Source of the DNA: Actinobacteria bacterium UBA4719
Lineage (GTDB): Bacteria; Actinomycetota; Actinomycetes; Actinomycetales; Dermatophilaceae
Length of the DNA: 17,931 nt
Assembly (NCBI GenBank): GCA_002404345.1
Contig: DHJN01000056.1
Coordinates: 1 to 17,931, forward strand
Reading direction: 5' to 3'
The notes below the pieces were generated by a model that saw only the letters and a program-made list of their open reading frames with translations, was not told where the DNA came from and did no database searches. Below, piece by piece: positions 8,870 to 15,383 of the stretch. The position numbers were made by a program, and so were the translations under genes. Every line of letters begins with the position of its first letter. Position 1 is the stretch's first letter.

Positions 8870-8895
8870 TTGCGTCTCAGGCTCTGAGACGGCAA
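8870..8895. promoter_or_regulatory. Palindromic operator candidate for the IclR regulator
   Basis: CGTCTCAG-GCT-CTGAGACG (8873-8891) is a perfect 8-bp palindrome with a 3-bp centre; flanking TTGC and GCAA extend it imperfectly. It ends 13 bp before the regulator's start codon and fills the predicted leuCD -35/-10 spacer. IclR proteins of this position (NdgR/LtbR type) control leucine genes in relatives, so this is the best operator candidate; binding is inferred. Confidence 0.65.
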
Positions 8896-8904
8896 TATCA
8901 ATGC

Positions 8905-9636
8905 ATGGACAACTCTAGCGGAGTCGGCGTTCTTGACAAGGCCGCGATCGTTCTGGGCGCCCTTGAAGCCGGGCCGTCGACCCTGGCGCAGCTCGTCGGG
9001 GCCACCGGGCTGGCTCGTCCGACCGCGCATCGCCTCGCCGTCGCGCTCGAGCACCACCGCCTCGTGTCGCGTGACATGCAAGGTCGTTTCGTCCTGGGTC
9101 CCCGTCTCGGCGAGCTCGCCTCAGCCGCGGGCGAGGACCGCCTGCTGGCGGCTGCCGGCCCCGTCCTGGGCGCCCTGCGCGACCACACCCACGAGAGCGC
9201 TCAGCTATTCCGCCGCCAGGGCGACCAGCGCATCTGCGTGGCGGCAGCCGAGCGTCCGATGGGTCTGCGCGACTCGATCCCCGTCGGTGCCAGCCTGTCC
9301 ATGCTCGCCGGTTCCGCGGCTCAGGTCCTGCTCGCCTGGGAGGAACCGGACCGTCTGCACCGCGGGCTCCATGGCGCGAAGTTCACTGCCACCACCCTGT
9401 CAGGGGTCCGGCGCCGCGGCTGGGCCCAGAGCGTGAGCGAGCGCGAGTTCGGTGTCGCCTCGGTGTCCGCGCCGGTTCGCGGTCCGTCCGGTCGCGTCGT
9501 GGCAGCGGTCTCCATCTCGGGTGCGATCGAGCGCGTCTCCCGTCAGCCCGGCCGCCTGCACGCCGCGACCGTGGTCGCCGGCGCGAACAAGCTCACGGAG
9601 ATCCTGCGTCGGGTCCAGGTTCCCCACGCTTCATAG
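8905..9636 (+). CDS. IclR-family transcriptional regulator (NdgR/LtbR-like)
   Basis: 243 aa. N-terminal winged helix-turn-helix (about 6-70): VLDKAAIVLGAL, STLAQLVGATGLARPTAHRLAVALEHHRLVSR, then FVLGPRL. C-terminal IclR effector domain follows with RDSIPVGASLSMLAGSAAQVLLAW and FGVASVSAPVRGPSGRVVAAVSISG. Divergent from leuCD; the same arrangement in mycobacteria (Rv2989), corynebacteria (LtbR) and streptomycetes (NdgR) points to control of branched-chain amino acid genes. ATG 8905 gives the family-typical N-terminus; the longer open frame back to 8731 runs through the repeat and operator and is rejected. Effector not deducible. Confidence 0.93.
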   Translation: MDNSSGVGVLDKAAIVLGALEAGPSTLAQLVGATGLARPTAHRLAVALEHHRLVSRDMQGRFVLGPRLGELASAAGEDRLLAAAGPVLGALRDHTHESAQLFRRQGDQRICVAAAERPMGLRDSIPVGASLSMLAGSAAQVLLAWEEPDRLHRGLHGAKFTATTLSGVRRRGWAQSVSEREFGVASVSAPVRGPSGRVVAAVSISGAIERVSRQPGRLHAATVVAGANKLTEILRRVQVPHAS

Positions 9637-9723
9637 ACCACCCCAAGGATGAGGCCACCCGGGGCAGCACAGGCATGCTGAGCCCTGTGAGTTCGCCCGG
9701 GGTAAAACAGACATGCGGGCAGC
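9637..9723. other. Intergenic DNA after the IclR gene
   Basis: No gene seen. This stretch leads into the tandem repeat that begins at 9724; a degenerate half unit (ACATGCGGGC) is visible at 9711-9720. Confidence 0.5.
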
Positions 9724-9796
9724 GCGGGCATACCGGGCAGCGCGGGCATACCGGGGCTAGAGCGGGCATACCGGGGGCTAGAGCGGGCATACCGGG
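9724..9796. repeat. GCGGGCATACCGGG tandem array, 4 copies
   Basis: The 14-bp core GCGGGCATACCGGG starts at 9724, 9742, 9762 and 9783, identical in all four; spacers vary (GCAGC-, GCTAGA- and CCAGA-type), giving periods of 18, 20 and 21 bp. Between the IclR gene and the tRNA terminator. Not CRISPR: spacers are 4-7 bp and similar to each other. Confidence 0.9.
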
Positions 9797-9809
9797 GCCA
9801 GAAATGCAG

Positions 9810-9839
9810 AATCCCCGTCCTGCCTGCAGGACGGGGATT
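9810..9839. terminator. Strong hairpin terminator, tRNA genes / IclR gene
   Basis: Perfect 13-bp inverted repeat AATCCCCGTCCTG / CAGGACGGGGATT with a 4-nt loop, 11 nt beyond the 3' end of tRNA-Glu. On the minus strand the stem is followed by CTGCATTTC, a poor T-tract. It separates a plus-strand gene from minus-strand tRNAs and probably serves both. Confidence 0.75.
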
Positions 9840-9850
9840 GCTCACCCGAG

Positions 9851-9923
9851 TAGCCCCGACGGGATTCGAACCCGCGCTACCGCCTTGAGAGGGCGGCGTG
9901 CTAGGCCGCTACACAACGGGGCC
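9851..9923 (-). tRNA. tRNA-Glu (anticodon CTC)
   Basis: 73 nt cloverleaf on the minus strand. Acceptor stem GGCCCCG/CGGGGCT (one G-T pair at the end), anticodon arm CCGCC-CTCTCAA-GGCGG with anticodon CTC, T arm GCGGG-TTCGAAT-CCCGT, discriminator A. No CCA is encoded. Reads GAG codons. gltX, which charges it, lies about 1 kb away. Confidence 0.97.
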
Positions 9924-10005
9924 CTAGCTGGTGCTTCCGAGTCGCTCAATTGCTCCTCGGCAGCGGAGGAAACCATACCGGTAAGGGCGGGTAATCTCCG
10001 AATCG

Positions 10006-10030
10006 CGCCCCACTCACAAGGAGTGGGGCG
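10006..10030. other. Hairpin between the two tRNA genes
   Basis: CGCCCCACTC-ACAAG-GAGTGGGGCG, a perfect 10-bp stem, 7 nt after the 3' end of tRNA-Gln. No T-run follows on the minus strand (CGATTCGG). It may be a terminator for tRNA-Gln alone or a processing/stability element of a Gln-Glu co-transcript. Confidence 0.65.
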
Positions 10031-10037
10031 ATCCACG

Positions 10038-10109
10038 CTGGGGTACAAGGACTCGAACCTAGACTAACTGAACCAGAATCAGTCGTGCTGCCAATTACAC
10101 CATACCCCA
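10038..10109 (-). tRNA. tRNA-Gln (anticodon CTG)
   Basis: 72 nt cloverleaf on the minus strand. Acceptor TGGGGTA/TACCCCA, anticodon arm ACTGA-TTCTGGT-TCAGT with anticodon CTG, T arm with GGTTCGAGTCC, discriminator G as usual for Gln. No CCA encoded. Reads CAG codons. Upstream of tRNA-Glu on the same strand, matching the glnU-gltU pair near gltX in mycobacteria. Confidence 0.97.
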
Positions 10110-10166
10110 TAGGGGTATCACTTTCCGCTCGCCTCTCACGGCGTTCGGACGGTGACCCGAGGATGA

Positions 10167-10196
10167 ACCTTACCGGCCGGGTCACTCGGTCCCCAA
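10167..10196 (-). promoter_or_regulatory. Candidate tRNA promoter
   Basis: On the minus strand TTGGGG (plus 10191-10196) and TAAGGT (plus 10167-10172) are separated by 18 bp, about 57 nt upstream of tRNA-Gln. The -10 is good; the -35 matches only its TTG. Inference from spacing only. Confidence 0.35.
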
Positions 10197-10228
10197 ATCG
10201 GTTCTACCCATACCCCAGAGTACGGCTC

Positions 10229-10306
10229 GGAGGCCCTGGGTGGAGGCCCTGGGTGGAGGCGTCAGGTGGAGGCGTCAGGTGGAGGCGACGGGCGGAGGCG
10301 GAGAGC
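10229..10306. repeat. 13-bp tandem array, 6 units
   Basis: Six adjacent 13-bp units without gaps: GGAGGCCCTGGGT x2, GGAGGCGTCAGGT x2, GGAGGCGACGGGC, GGAGGCGGAGAGC. The first six bases are constant; pairs of identical neighbours suggest recent duplication. It lies just beyond the stop codon of the HAD gene, before the tRNA promoter region. Confidence 0.92.
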
Positions 10307-10319
10307 ACCGCCAGTGGGG

Positions 10320-11054
10320 TTACCCACCAAAGCGCCAGCGGGCCGCCAGCAGGTCTGGCACCTGGGTCAGCGACGTGACCACCGGTATGCCGAGCTCGCG
10401 AGCCCGTGCCGCACCCTCGGTGTCGCAGGGGTCACGCTGCAGCCAGACGGCATACAGTCCGGCGGCCTTGGCCGCGATCGCGTCGATCTCGATGTGGTCA
10501 CCGACGTAGGCCGTCTCGGGTGGGGCCGCCCCGAGCAGCCGGCAGGCGTGGTGGAACGCCCGGGCGTCTGGCTTGCCGTAACCGAGGGTGTCCCTGGTTG
10601 CGACGACGGCGAAGACACCCCAAAGGCCGGTGATCTCAAGCTTCTGTCGGGTGTAGTCCGACGAGGAGTTGGTGAGCAGACCCAGCTGGATCCCGGCCGT
10701 GCTGGCGGCCTCCACGAGGGGCCGGACATCGTCGAACACGCGCACGTTCGCAGAGAAGGCCGGGGCGTAGGCGTCCTCAAACCGCCGGTTGACATCGTCA
10801 GTCGCCGCGAGGGAGAGGAACTCCAACAGATCGGCGACACGCCCCTGCCTCATCTGCGCGAAGCCCAGCTCGCCTTTGGTGAACCGACCGAAGAAGCCGC
10901 GCGGGTCAGCGTGAAAGCGAAGGCCAGCCGCGTGGTGCACCTCCACGCCGGCCTCAGGCCACAGCTCGGCCACCGCAGCTGCTCCGGCGGCCACCATCGC
11001 GGCCCTCGTGTCGATGAGCGTGTCGTCGACGTCGAGCAGCAGCGCGGTGATCAC
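10320..11054 (-). CDS. HAD-family hydrolase (phosphatase)
   Basis: 244 aa cytoplasmic haloacid dehalogenase-like phosphatase. Motif I LLLDVDDTLID (nucleophile Asp8, Asp10), motif II LLTNSSS (Thr128), motif III Lys161 in GYGKPDARAF, motif IV YVGDHIEIDAIAAKAAG (Asp186/Asp191). The alpha-helical cap lies between motifs I and II (about 20-90). Substrate unknown. GTG start 15 bp after the gltX stop with ACAGG upstream, so it is probably the last gene of the FAH hydrolase-gltX-HAD operon. Confidence 0.9.
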   Translation of the reverse strand: MITALLLDVDDTLIDTRAAMVAAGAAAVAELWPEAGVEVHHAAGLRFHADPRGFFGRFTKGELGFAQMRQGRVADLLEFLSLAATDDVNRRFEDAYAPAFSANVRVFDDVRPLVEAASTAGIQLGLLTNSSSDYTRQKLEITGLWGVFAVVATRDTLGYGKPDARAFHHACRLLGAAPPETAYVGDHIEIDAIAAKAAGLYAVWLQRDPCDTEGAARARELGIPVVTSLTQVPDLLAARWRFGG

Positions 11055-11069
11055 CGGCCTGTCCGCACG

Positions 11070-12548
11070 TTAGAGCGAGGCGCGCAGCGACCGTAGACGG
11101 GCCAGCGAGGACTCGCGCCCGAGGATCTCCATGGACTCGAACAGAGGCGGCGAGATCCGGCGGCCGGTCACGCCCACTCGCAAGGGCGTGAAAGCAAACT
11201 TGGGCTTGATGCCGAGACCGCCCACCAGCGCCGTGCGAAGGGTCGACTCGAGGTCGGCGGCAGCCCACGTGGGCAAAGCCTCGAGCGCGGGGATGGCCAC
11301 GTCGAGCACTCCGGCCGGGTCGTCCTTGAGCTGAGCCCTGGCATCGTCCTGGACGACGAGGTCGCCATCGCTGACGAGCAGGAAGGCGAGCATGCCCTCG
11401 GCCTCCGACAGCAGCTGCATGCGCTCCTGGACCAGTGGTGTCGCAGCCCTGATCAGCTCGACCTGCGCGGCCGGCGGCTCCGGGTCCAGGACGCCGGTCA
11501 GGGTGAGGTGGCCGACGATACGCACCGCGAGCTCGTCGCAGTCCAACGACCGGATGTAGTGACCGTTGAGCCAACCGAGCTTGTCAAGGTCGAAGATCGG
11601 GCCGACCGGGTTGACCTTGGCCCAGTCGAAGTCGGCGACGAACTCTTCGAAGGTGAAGACCTCGCGGCCGTCCTCCTTCGGCGGATACGCAAGCAGGGCA
11701 AGGAAGTTCACCATTGCCTCAGGTAGGTAGCCCTGTTCGCGGAACCAGGTCAGGCGGGCCGCGGGATTCTTGCGTTTGCTGATCTTGGACTTGTCGGTGT
11801 TGCGCAACAGCGGCATGTGGGCGAAGGCCGGCTGCTCGAGCCCGAGCCACTGGTAGAGCAGGACGTGCTTGGGCGTGGAGCTGATCCACTCCTCACCGCG
11901 GACGACATGGGTGATCCCCATCTCGTGGTCGTCGACGACAACCGCCAGGTGGTAGGTCGGGAAGCCGTCCGCCTTGACGATGACCTGGTCATCGGGGTGC
12001 GGGGCGTTGAGCTCGCCGCGGATCAGGTCCGTGAACCTGGCGTCGAAATCGGCCGGGATGAGCATCCGCACGACGGGGATCTCCGAGAAGCCCGGGAGGA
12101 CCGCGCGATCTTCGCGGGTCTTGCCGTAGCACAACCGGTCGTAGCCGGTCGGCTGCTTGGACTTCTGCTGCGCCTCACGCATCTGCCCGAGACGCTCGGT
12201 CGTGCACCAGCAGTGGTAGGCGTGCCCGCTCTCGAGCAACTTGTCGACATACGGGGTGTAGCGGTCCAGCCGCTCCGACTGGCGGTATGGGGCGAACGGT
12301 CCCCCGATGTCCGGGCCCTCGTCCCAGTTGAGGCCCAGCCAGTGCAGCGTGTCGTAGATCTGCTGCTCGCTGTCCTCGCGGAACCGCGCCTGGTCCGTGT
12401 CCTCGATCCGCAGGACGAACTGCCCGCCCTGCTGCCGGACGAAGGCCAGGTCGAAGAGGGAGACGTATGCCGTGCCGACGTGTGGGTCGCCGGTGGGCGA
12501 GGGCGCGACGCGCAGGCGAACTGGACGGGGGGAGGTGGGTGCACTCAT
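11070..12548 (-). CDS. gltX: Glutamyl-tRNA synthetase
   Basis: 492 aa class I synthetase that charges tRNA-Glu in the cytoplasm. HIGH-type motif HVGT at 23-26 in RVAPSPTGDPHVGTAY; KMSKS-type motif KISKR at 255-259; VVRGEEWISSTPKH and HMPLLRN between them. The C-terminal alpha-helical anticodon-binding domain is complete. In actinobacteria such enzymes often also charge tRNA-Gln, which is then amidated by GatCAB (established knowledge; not tested here). No Shine-Dalgarno; TAGAAT 10 nt upstream suggests a nearly leaderless mRNA besides read-through from the FAH gene 45 bp upstream. Rv2992c equivalent. Confidence 0.98.
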   Translation of the reverse strand: MSAPTSPRPVRLRVAPSPTGDPHVGTAYVSLFDLAFVRQQGGQFVLRIEDTDQARFREDSEQQIYDTLHWLGLNWDEGPDIGGPFAPYRQSERLDRYTPYVDKLLESGHAYHCWCTTERLGQMREAQQKSKQPTGYDRLCYGKTREDRAVLPGFSEIPVVRMLIPADFDARFTDLIRGELNAPHPDDQVIVKADGFPTYHLAVVVDDHEMGITHVVRGEEWISSTPKHVLLYQWLGLEQPAFAHMPLLRNTDKSKISKRKNPAARLTWFREQGYLPEAMVNFLALLAYPPKEDGREVFTFEEFVADFDWAKVNPVGPIFDLDKLGWLNGHYIRSLDCDELAVRIVGHLTLTGVLDPEPPAAQVELIRAATPLVQERMQLLSEAEGMLAFLLVSDGDLVVQDDARAQLKDDPAGVLDVAIPALEALPTWAAADLESTLRTALVGGLGIKPKFAFTPLRVGVTGRRISPPLFESMEILGRESSLARLRSLRASL

Positions 12549-12558
12549 GATGACGCTG

Positions 12559-12564
12559 ATTCTA
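12559..12564 (-). promoter_or_regulatory. -10 box upstream of gltX
   Basis: Minus-strand TAGAAT ends 10 nt before the gltX ATG, inside the 45-bp gap after the FAH gene. No matching -35. Would give gltX its own start site within a few bases of the ATG; inference. Confidence 0.4.
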
Positions 12565-12593
12565 GGGCCCAGCGCACTGACCCGAGGCGGCGG

Positions 12594-13373
12594 TCAGTCG
12601 CGGCGGATGAACGGGTTCGAGAGGGTGCCGATGCCCTCGATCTCGACCTCGACGCGCTGGCCGTCAACGACGGGTCCGACGCCGGCCGGTGTGCCGGTGA
12701 GGATGACATCGCCCGGCAACAGCGTGAAGGTCGCCGAGACGTGGGCGACGAGGGAAGCCACGTCGTGGATCATGTCGGCCGTCGTACCGTCCTGGACGAC
12801 CTTGCCGTCGCGCCGGGTGACGATCGAGAGGTGCCCGGTATCGAGGTCGGTCTCGATCCACGGCCCGAGGGGGCAGAACGAGTCGAAGCCCTTGGCCCGG
12901 GCCCACTGCCCGTCGGCCCTCTGCAGGTCTCGTGCCGTCACGTCGTTGGCGCAGGTGTAGCCGAAGATGACGTCCCTGACGCGCTCGACCGGGACGTCCT
13001 TGCACATCCGAGAGATGACCACGGCGAGCTCGCCCTCGTAGTGCACCTCGTTGCTCTGCCGTGGCAGCACCACGGGGTCACCCGGTCCGACCACCGCGGT
13101 GTTGGGCACCAGGAACATCAGCGGCTCTTGGGGAGCCTCGCCGCCCATCTCGGCGACGTGATCGGCATAGTTCTTGCCGATACCGATCACCTTGCTTCGG
13201 GGGATCACCGGTGCCAGCAACCTGGCGTCGGCCATCGACACACGGTTGCCCGTGAGGACGATGGGTTGGTACAGCGGATCGCCCTGGATCTCGGCGATCC
13301 ACTCGTCGCCGGGGTCACCCTGCACGATGCCGTAGGTCGGGTCCTCACCAAGGGTGTATCTCGCGATGCGCAC
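12594..13373 (-). CDS. Fumarylacetoacetate hydrolase-family protein
   Basis: 259 aa. FAH C-terminal fold, metal-dependent C-C hydrolase/decarboxylase/isomerase superfamily. Metal ligands Glu113 and Glu115 in HYEGELAVVI and Asp144 in GYTCANDVTARDLQ; KNYADHVAEMGG (67-78), KGFDSFCPLGPWI (161-173), TGTPAGVGP near the end. Substrate unknown; relatives act on 2-hydroxyhepta-2,4-diene-1,7-dioate, acylpyruvate or oxaloacetate. Matches Rv2993c by position. GTG start lies 6 nt after a TAGGGT box and lacks a Shine-Dalgarno. First gene of the operon with gltX and the HAD phosphatase. Confidence 0.92.
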   Translation of the reverse strand: MRIARYTLGEDPTYGIVQGDPGDEWIAEIQGDPLYQPIVLTGNRVSMADARLLAPVIPRSKVIGIGKNYADHVAEMGGEAPQEPLMFLVPNTAVVGPGDPVVLPRQSNEVHYEGELAVVISRMCKDVPVERVRDVIFGYTCANDVTARDLQRADGQWARAKGFDSFCPLGPWIETDLDTGHLSIVTRRDGKVVQDGTTADMIHDVASLVAHVSATFTLLPGDVILTGTPAGVGPVVDGQRVEVEIEGIGTLSNPFIRRD

Positions 13374-13379
13374 GGACCG

Positions 13380-13385
13380 ACCCTA
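13380..13385 (-). promoter_or_regulatory. -10 box of the FAH-gltX-HAD operon
   Basis: Minus-strand TAGGGT, 6 nt before the GTG start. Fits TAnnnT and a leaderless transcript. The -35 position would be near the edge of the adjacent tandem repeat. Confidence 0.45.
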
Positions 13386-13392
13386 TCCGGCC

Positions 13393-13476
13393 TTTGCCTC
13401 CCGCCTTCTGCCTCCGGCCTTTTGCCTCCGGCCTCTTGCCTCCCGCCCGCTGCATCCAACCCGCTGCATCCAGCCC
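13393..13476. repeat. 14-bp tandem array, 6 units
   Basis: Six gap-free 14-bp units: TTTGCCTCCCGCCT, TCTGCCTCCGGCCT, TTTGCCTCCGGCCT, CTTGCCTCCCGCCC, GCTGCATCCAACCC, GCTGCATCCAGCCC. TGC and TCC positions are constant. The array fills most of the 123-bp gap between two divergent start codons, so it overlaps the -35 regions of both. Confidence 0.92.
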
Positions 13477-13482
13477 TCGACG

Positions 13483-13488
13483 TACCCT
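13483..13488 (+). promoter_or_regulatory. -10 box of the glycosylase-like gene
   Basis: TACCCT, 8 nt before the ATG at 13497, with no Shine-Dalgarno in between. Leaderless initiation is likely; inference. Confidence 0.45.
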
Positions 13489-13496
13489 TGACGACC

Positions 13497-14435
13497 ATGT
13501 TGCATCGACTGACGCAGGACGAGTGGCGCCCGCTCGAGACCGCGCATCACGCCCGCGTCGACGTTCTCACCGCCGCCCACCTGAGCCGGCGACAGGACGC
13601 GCGCAAGCATCCGGTCGAGGACTTCCTGTTCACGTACTACGTGCACCGTCCGGCACAGCTCCGCCGCTGGCACCCAGGTCCCGGTATCACCCTCGAAGAT
13701 GCCAGTGAGCGCGCCGGCTGGAAGTACTACCGGTATGCCGATGGCGCCGCCACCCTTGACCTCGAAGGCTTTCTGGCCACCCGGGTGGAAGCGCTGCGGT
13801 TCGTCGCAGACCTGTTGTCCGCGACGGCCGCACGGCCAGCCCACCTGGGATGCTTCGGTCTGCACGAGTGGGCGATGGTCTACCGCCAGGCGCCGGAGCA
13901 GCGCCGTCACGCCGACTGGCCGCTGCGCCTCGGTCAGACGGGGACCGATGAGGTTGTCGAGTCCCATCAGATCCGGTGCTCCCACTTCGACGCCTTCCGG
14001 TTCTTCACGGACCCGGCGCGACCGCTGAACACCCTTGAACCAGAACGGAATTCGCAAGTTGCCATGGAGCAACCCGGCTGTCTTCACGCGAACATGGACT
14101 TGTACAAGTGGGCCTACAAGCTCTCCCCCGCCATCCCGAGCGGCCTCACGGCGGACTGTTTCGACCTAGCCCGCGAGATACGCGAGCTGGACATGCGCGC
14201 AGCGCCATACGACCTGCGACCGCTCGGCTACGAGCCGGTGGAGATCGAGACTCCCACAGGAAAGGCGACGTATGTCGATGCCCAGCGCGACTTCGGGGCA
14301 CGAGCGCAGGCGTTGCGACAACGCCTCATCGACGCCTGCCACACCTTGCTCGCCGCCACCGTTGCCGCAGTCGCGGCCGGCGAGCGGACAAGTGCTTCTC
14401 CTGAAGTATCACCCGTGATACCGTTTGTCCCATGA
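13497..14435 (+). CDS. Conserved actinobacterial protein, commonly labelled 3-methyladenine DNA glycosylase
   Basis: 312 aa, no signal peptide or membrane segment. Recognisable blocks: EWRPLETAHHARVDVLTAAHL (9-29), KHPVEDFLFTYYVHRPAQLRRWHPG (37-61), HLGCFGLHEWAMVYR (116-130), QIRCSHFDAFRFFT (158-171), and CLHANMDLYKWAYKLSP (195-211) followed by DCFDLAREIRELDMRAAPYDL. Rich in conserved His, Trp and Cys, which suggests a metal or nucleotide site. Close relatives in actinobacteria carry the name 3-methyladenine DNA glycosylase, but I see no helix-hairpin-helix glycosylase motif, so the function is unproven. Its stop codon overlaps the vapB start by 4 bp (ATGA). Absent from the mycobacterial version of this cluster as I recall it. 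Confidence 0.82.
   Translation: MLHRLTQDEWRPLETAHHARVDVLTAAHLSRRQDARKHPVEDFLFTYYVHRPAQLRRWHPGPGITLEDASERAGWKYYRYADGAATLDLEGFLATRVEALRFVADLLSATAARPAHLGCFGLHEWAMVYRQAPEQRRHADWPLRLGQTGTDEVVESHQIRCSHFDAFRFFTDPARPLNTLEPERNSQVAMEQPGCLHANMDLYKWAYKLSPAIPSGLTADCFDLAREIRELDMRAAPYDLRPLGYEPVEIETPTGKATYVDAQRDFGARAQALRQRLIDACHTLLAATVAAVAAGERTSASPEVSPVIPFVP
14406..14424 (+). promoter_or_regulatory. vapBC operator and -10 box
   Basis: GTATCAC-CC-GTGATAC (14406-14421) is a perfect 7-bp palindrome. It overlaps TACCGT (14419-14424), which lies 7 nt before the vapB ATG and could drive a leaderless vapBC mRNA. Antitoxins of this class bind such palindromes and repress their own operon. The whole element lies within the last codons of the upstream gene. 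Confidence 0.7.
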
Positions 14436-14668
14436 CAGAAGTCTCCATCCGAGACCTGCGAAACCATGGCGGAGACATCGTGGACCGCGTGGCCCACGGT
14501 GAGCCGGTGACAATCACGCGCGCTGGCAAGGCTGTTGCTGAGCTGAGTCCAGTTGGAGCGCCGCCCCTTACCGCGTCGGTGTTGCTCGCACGGTGGCGGC
14601 ATCTGCCCGCTGTCGATCCCGATCGCCTCCGCAGCGACATCGATGCCACGCTCGACTCCCGCCTGTGA
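14432..14668 (+). CDS. vapB: VapB-type antitoxin (Phd/YefM family)
   Basis: 78 aa. N-terminal Phd/YefM DNA-binding fold: SIRDLRNHGGDIVDRVAHGEPVTITRAGKAVAELSPV (5-41). C-terminal part RWRHLPAVDPDRLRSDIDATLD is the toxin-binding segment that would block the PIN active site. Starts inside the stop codon of the upstream gene and overlaps vapC by 4 bp (GTGA), so the three genes may be translationally coupled. A palindromic operator lies immediately upstream. Confidence 0.92.
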   Translation: MTEVSIRDLRNHGGDIVDRVAHGEPVTITRAGKAVAELSPVGAPPLTASVLLARWRHLPAVDPDRLRSDIDATLDSRL

Positions 14669-15183
14669 GTCGGCCGCCCGTGAGTCAGCAGGGCGGGCGA
14701 GGCGTGCTCGACACGAGCACAGTGATCCTGCTTCGGAGCATCACGGACGCGTCGACGTTGCCCAGCGAGCCTGTCATCACGGCCGTGACGCTCGCCGAGC
14801 TGTCGGTTGGACCACTGGTTGCGACCGCCGACCAGGACCGCGCCGCTCGACAGGCACATCTTCAGCAGGCCGAGGCCGATTTCGAACCGTTGCCCTTCGA
14901 CGCTGAGGCGGCGCGAGCCTTTGGCCAGGTGGCTGCCTCGCTGCGCCGCAGTGGCCGCAAGGTTGCCGCCCGGAGCTATGACGCGATGATCGCCGCCACC
15001 GCAATATCGAACGACCTTGCCGTTTACACGTGCAACCCCGCGGACTTTGAAGACATCGACGGCCTCACCGTCGTAGCCGTGCCACATCCAGACAGACCCG
15101 CGTCGCTCGGTAGCCTCCCCGATCTGGACGTGGACGACGCGACGATTCGGCGTGACGTGGACGCCGGACGTGCCGACCGGTGA
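14665..15183 (+). CDS. vapC: VapC-type PIN-domain ribonuclease toxin
   Basis: 172 aa from GTG 14665; a GTG at 14680 is an alternative start five codons later. PIN-domain acidic residues visible: Asp16 in GVLDTSTVILL, Glu45 in TLAELSVG, Asp106 in YDAMIAATAI, followed by YTCNPADFEDIDGLTVVAV (121-139). Such toxins cleave tRNA or rRNA and are held inactive by VapB. The domain ends near 140, yet about 33 further acidic residues follow (LPDLDVDDATIRRDVDAG), longer than the usual ~130-140 aa family length. No disruption is visible, so the pair looks functional. Confidence 0.9.
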   Translation: MSRPPVSQQGGRGVLDTSTVILLRSITDASTLPSEPVITAVTLAELSVGPLVATADQDRAARQAHLQQAEADFEPLPFDAEAARAFGQVAASLRRSGRKVAARSYDAMIAATAISNDLAVYTCNPADFEDIDGLTVVAVPHPDRPASLGSLPDLDVDDATIRRDVDAGRADR

Positions 15184-15383
15184 TCGTGGTCGACGTCTCA
15201 GGATGACGCGATACCCATATCGGATGGCCGATCATGGTGGGGCCCCGCTCGCCGATCGGTCAGACGGGGGTCGTCGACAGCGTGTCCTATGGCTGCCAAT
15301 GCGCTGGGCGAGTGAGCGACGGCGGCAACAGGGTCACGGAATCGCCCTTCGCCGCATCCAGCTGGGACTGGATGAGAAAGATG
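15184..15383. other. Gene-free remnant DNA after vapC
   Basis: No convincing gene. The minus-strand frame of the neighbouring pseudogene runs on to 15198, but its sequence here loses all family resemblance. It sits where the missing pentapeptide-repeat part of that gene would be expected, so it is probably junction or decayed DNA. Confidence 0.5.

Larger units (their letters stand above)
8742..8904. promoter_or_regulatory. Divergent control region leuCD / IclR gene
   Basis: 163 bp. On the minus strand TTGCCG (8890-8895) and CAAGTT (8867-8872) are spaced by 17 bp and could be the leuCD promoter, giving a leader of about 120 nt. On the plus strand CAATAT (8893-8898) lies 6 nt before the ATG of the regulator. 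The region also holds a palindrome and a 15-bp triple repeat, listed separately. Promoter calls are inference. Confidence 0.5.

Noticed and set aside
9724..9796. CRISPR array
   Set aside because: Repeats are 14 bp with 4-7 bp spacers that resemble one another, and there are no cas genes in the window.
9851..10109. Integrative-element attachment site at the tRNA genes
   Set aside because: No integrase and no second copy of a tRNA 3' end were seen nearby.
11817..13496. Very long plus-strand open frame extending the glycosylase-like gene upstream
   Set aside because: It is antisense to gltX and the FAH gene, whose motifs are clear; the real start is the ATG at 13497 after a TACCCT box.
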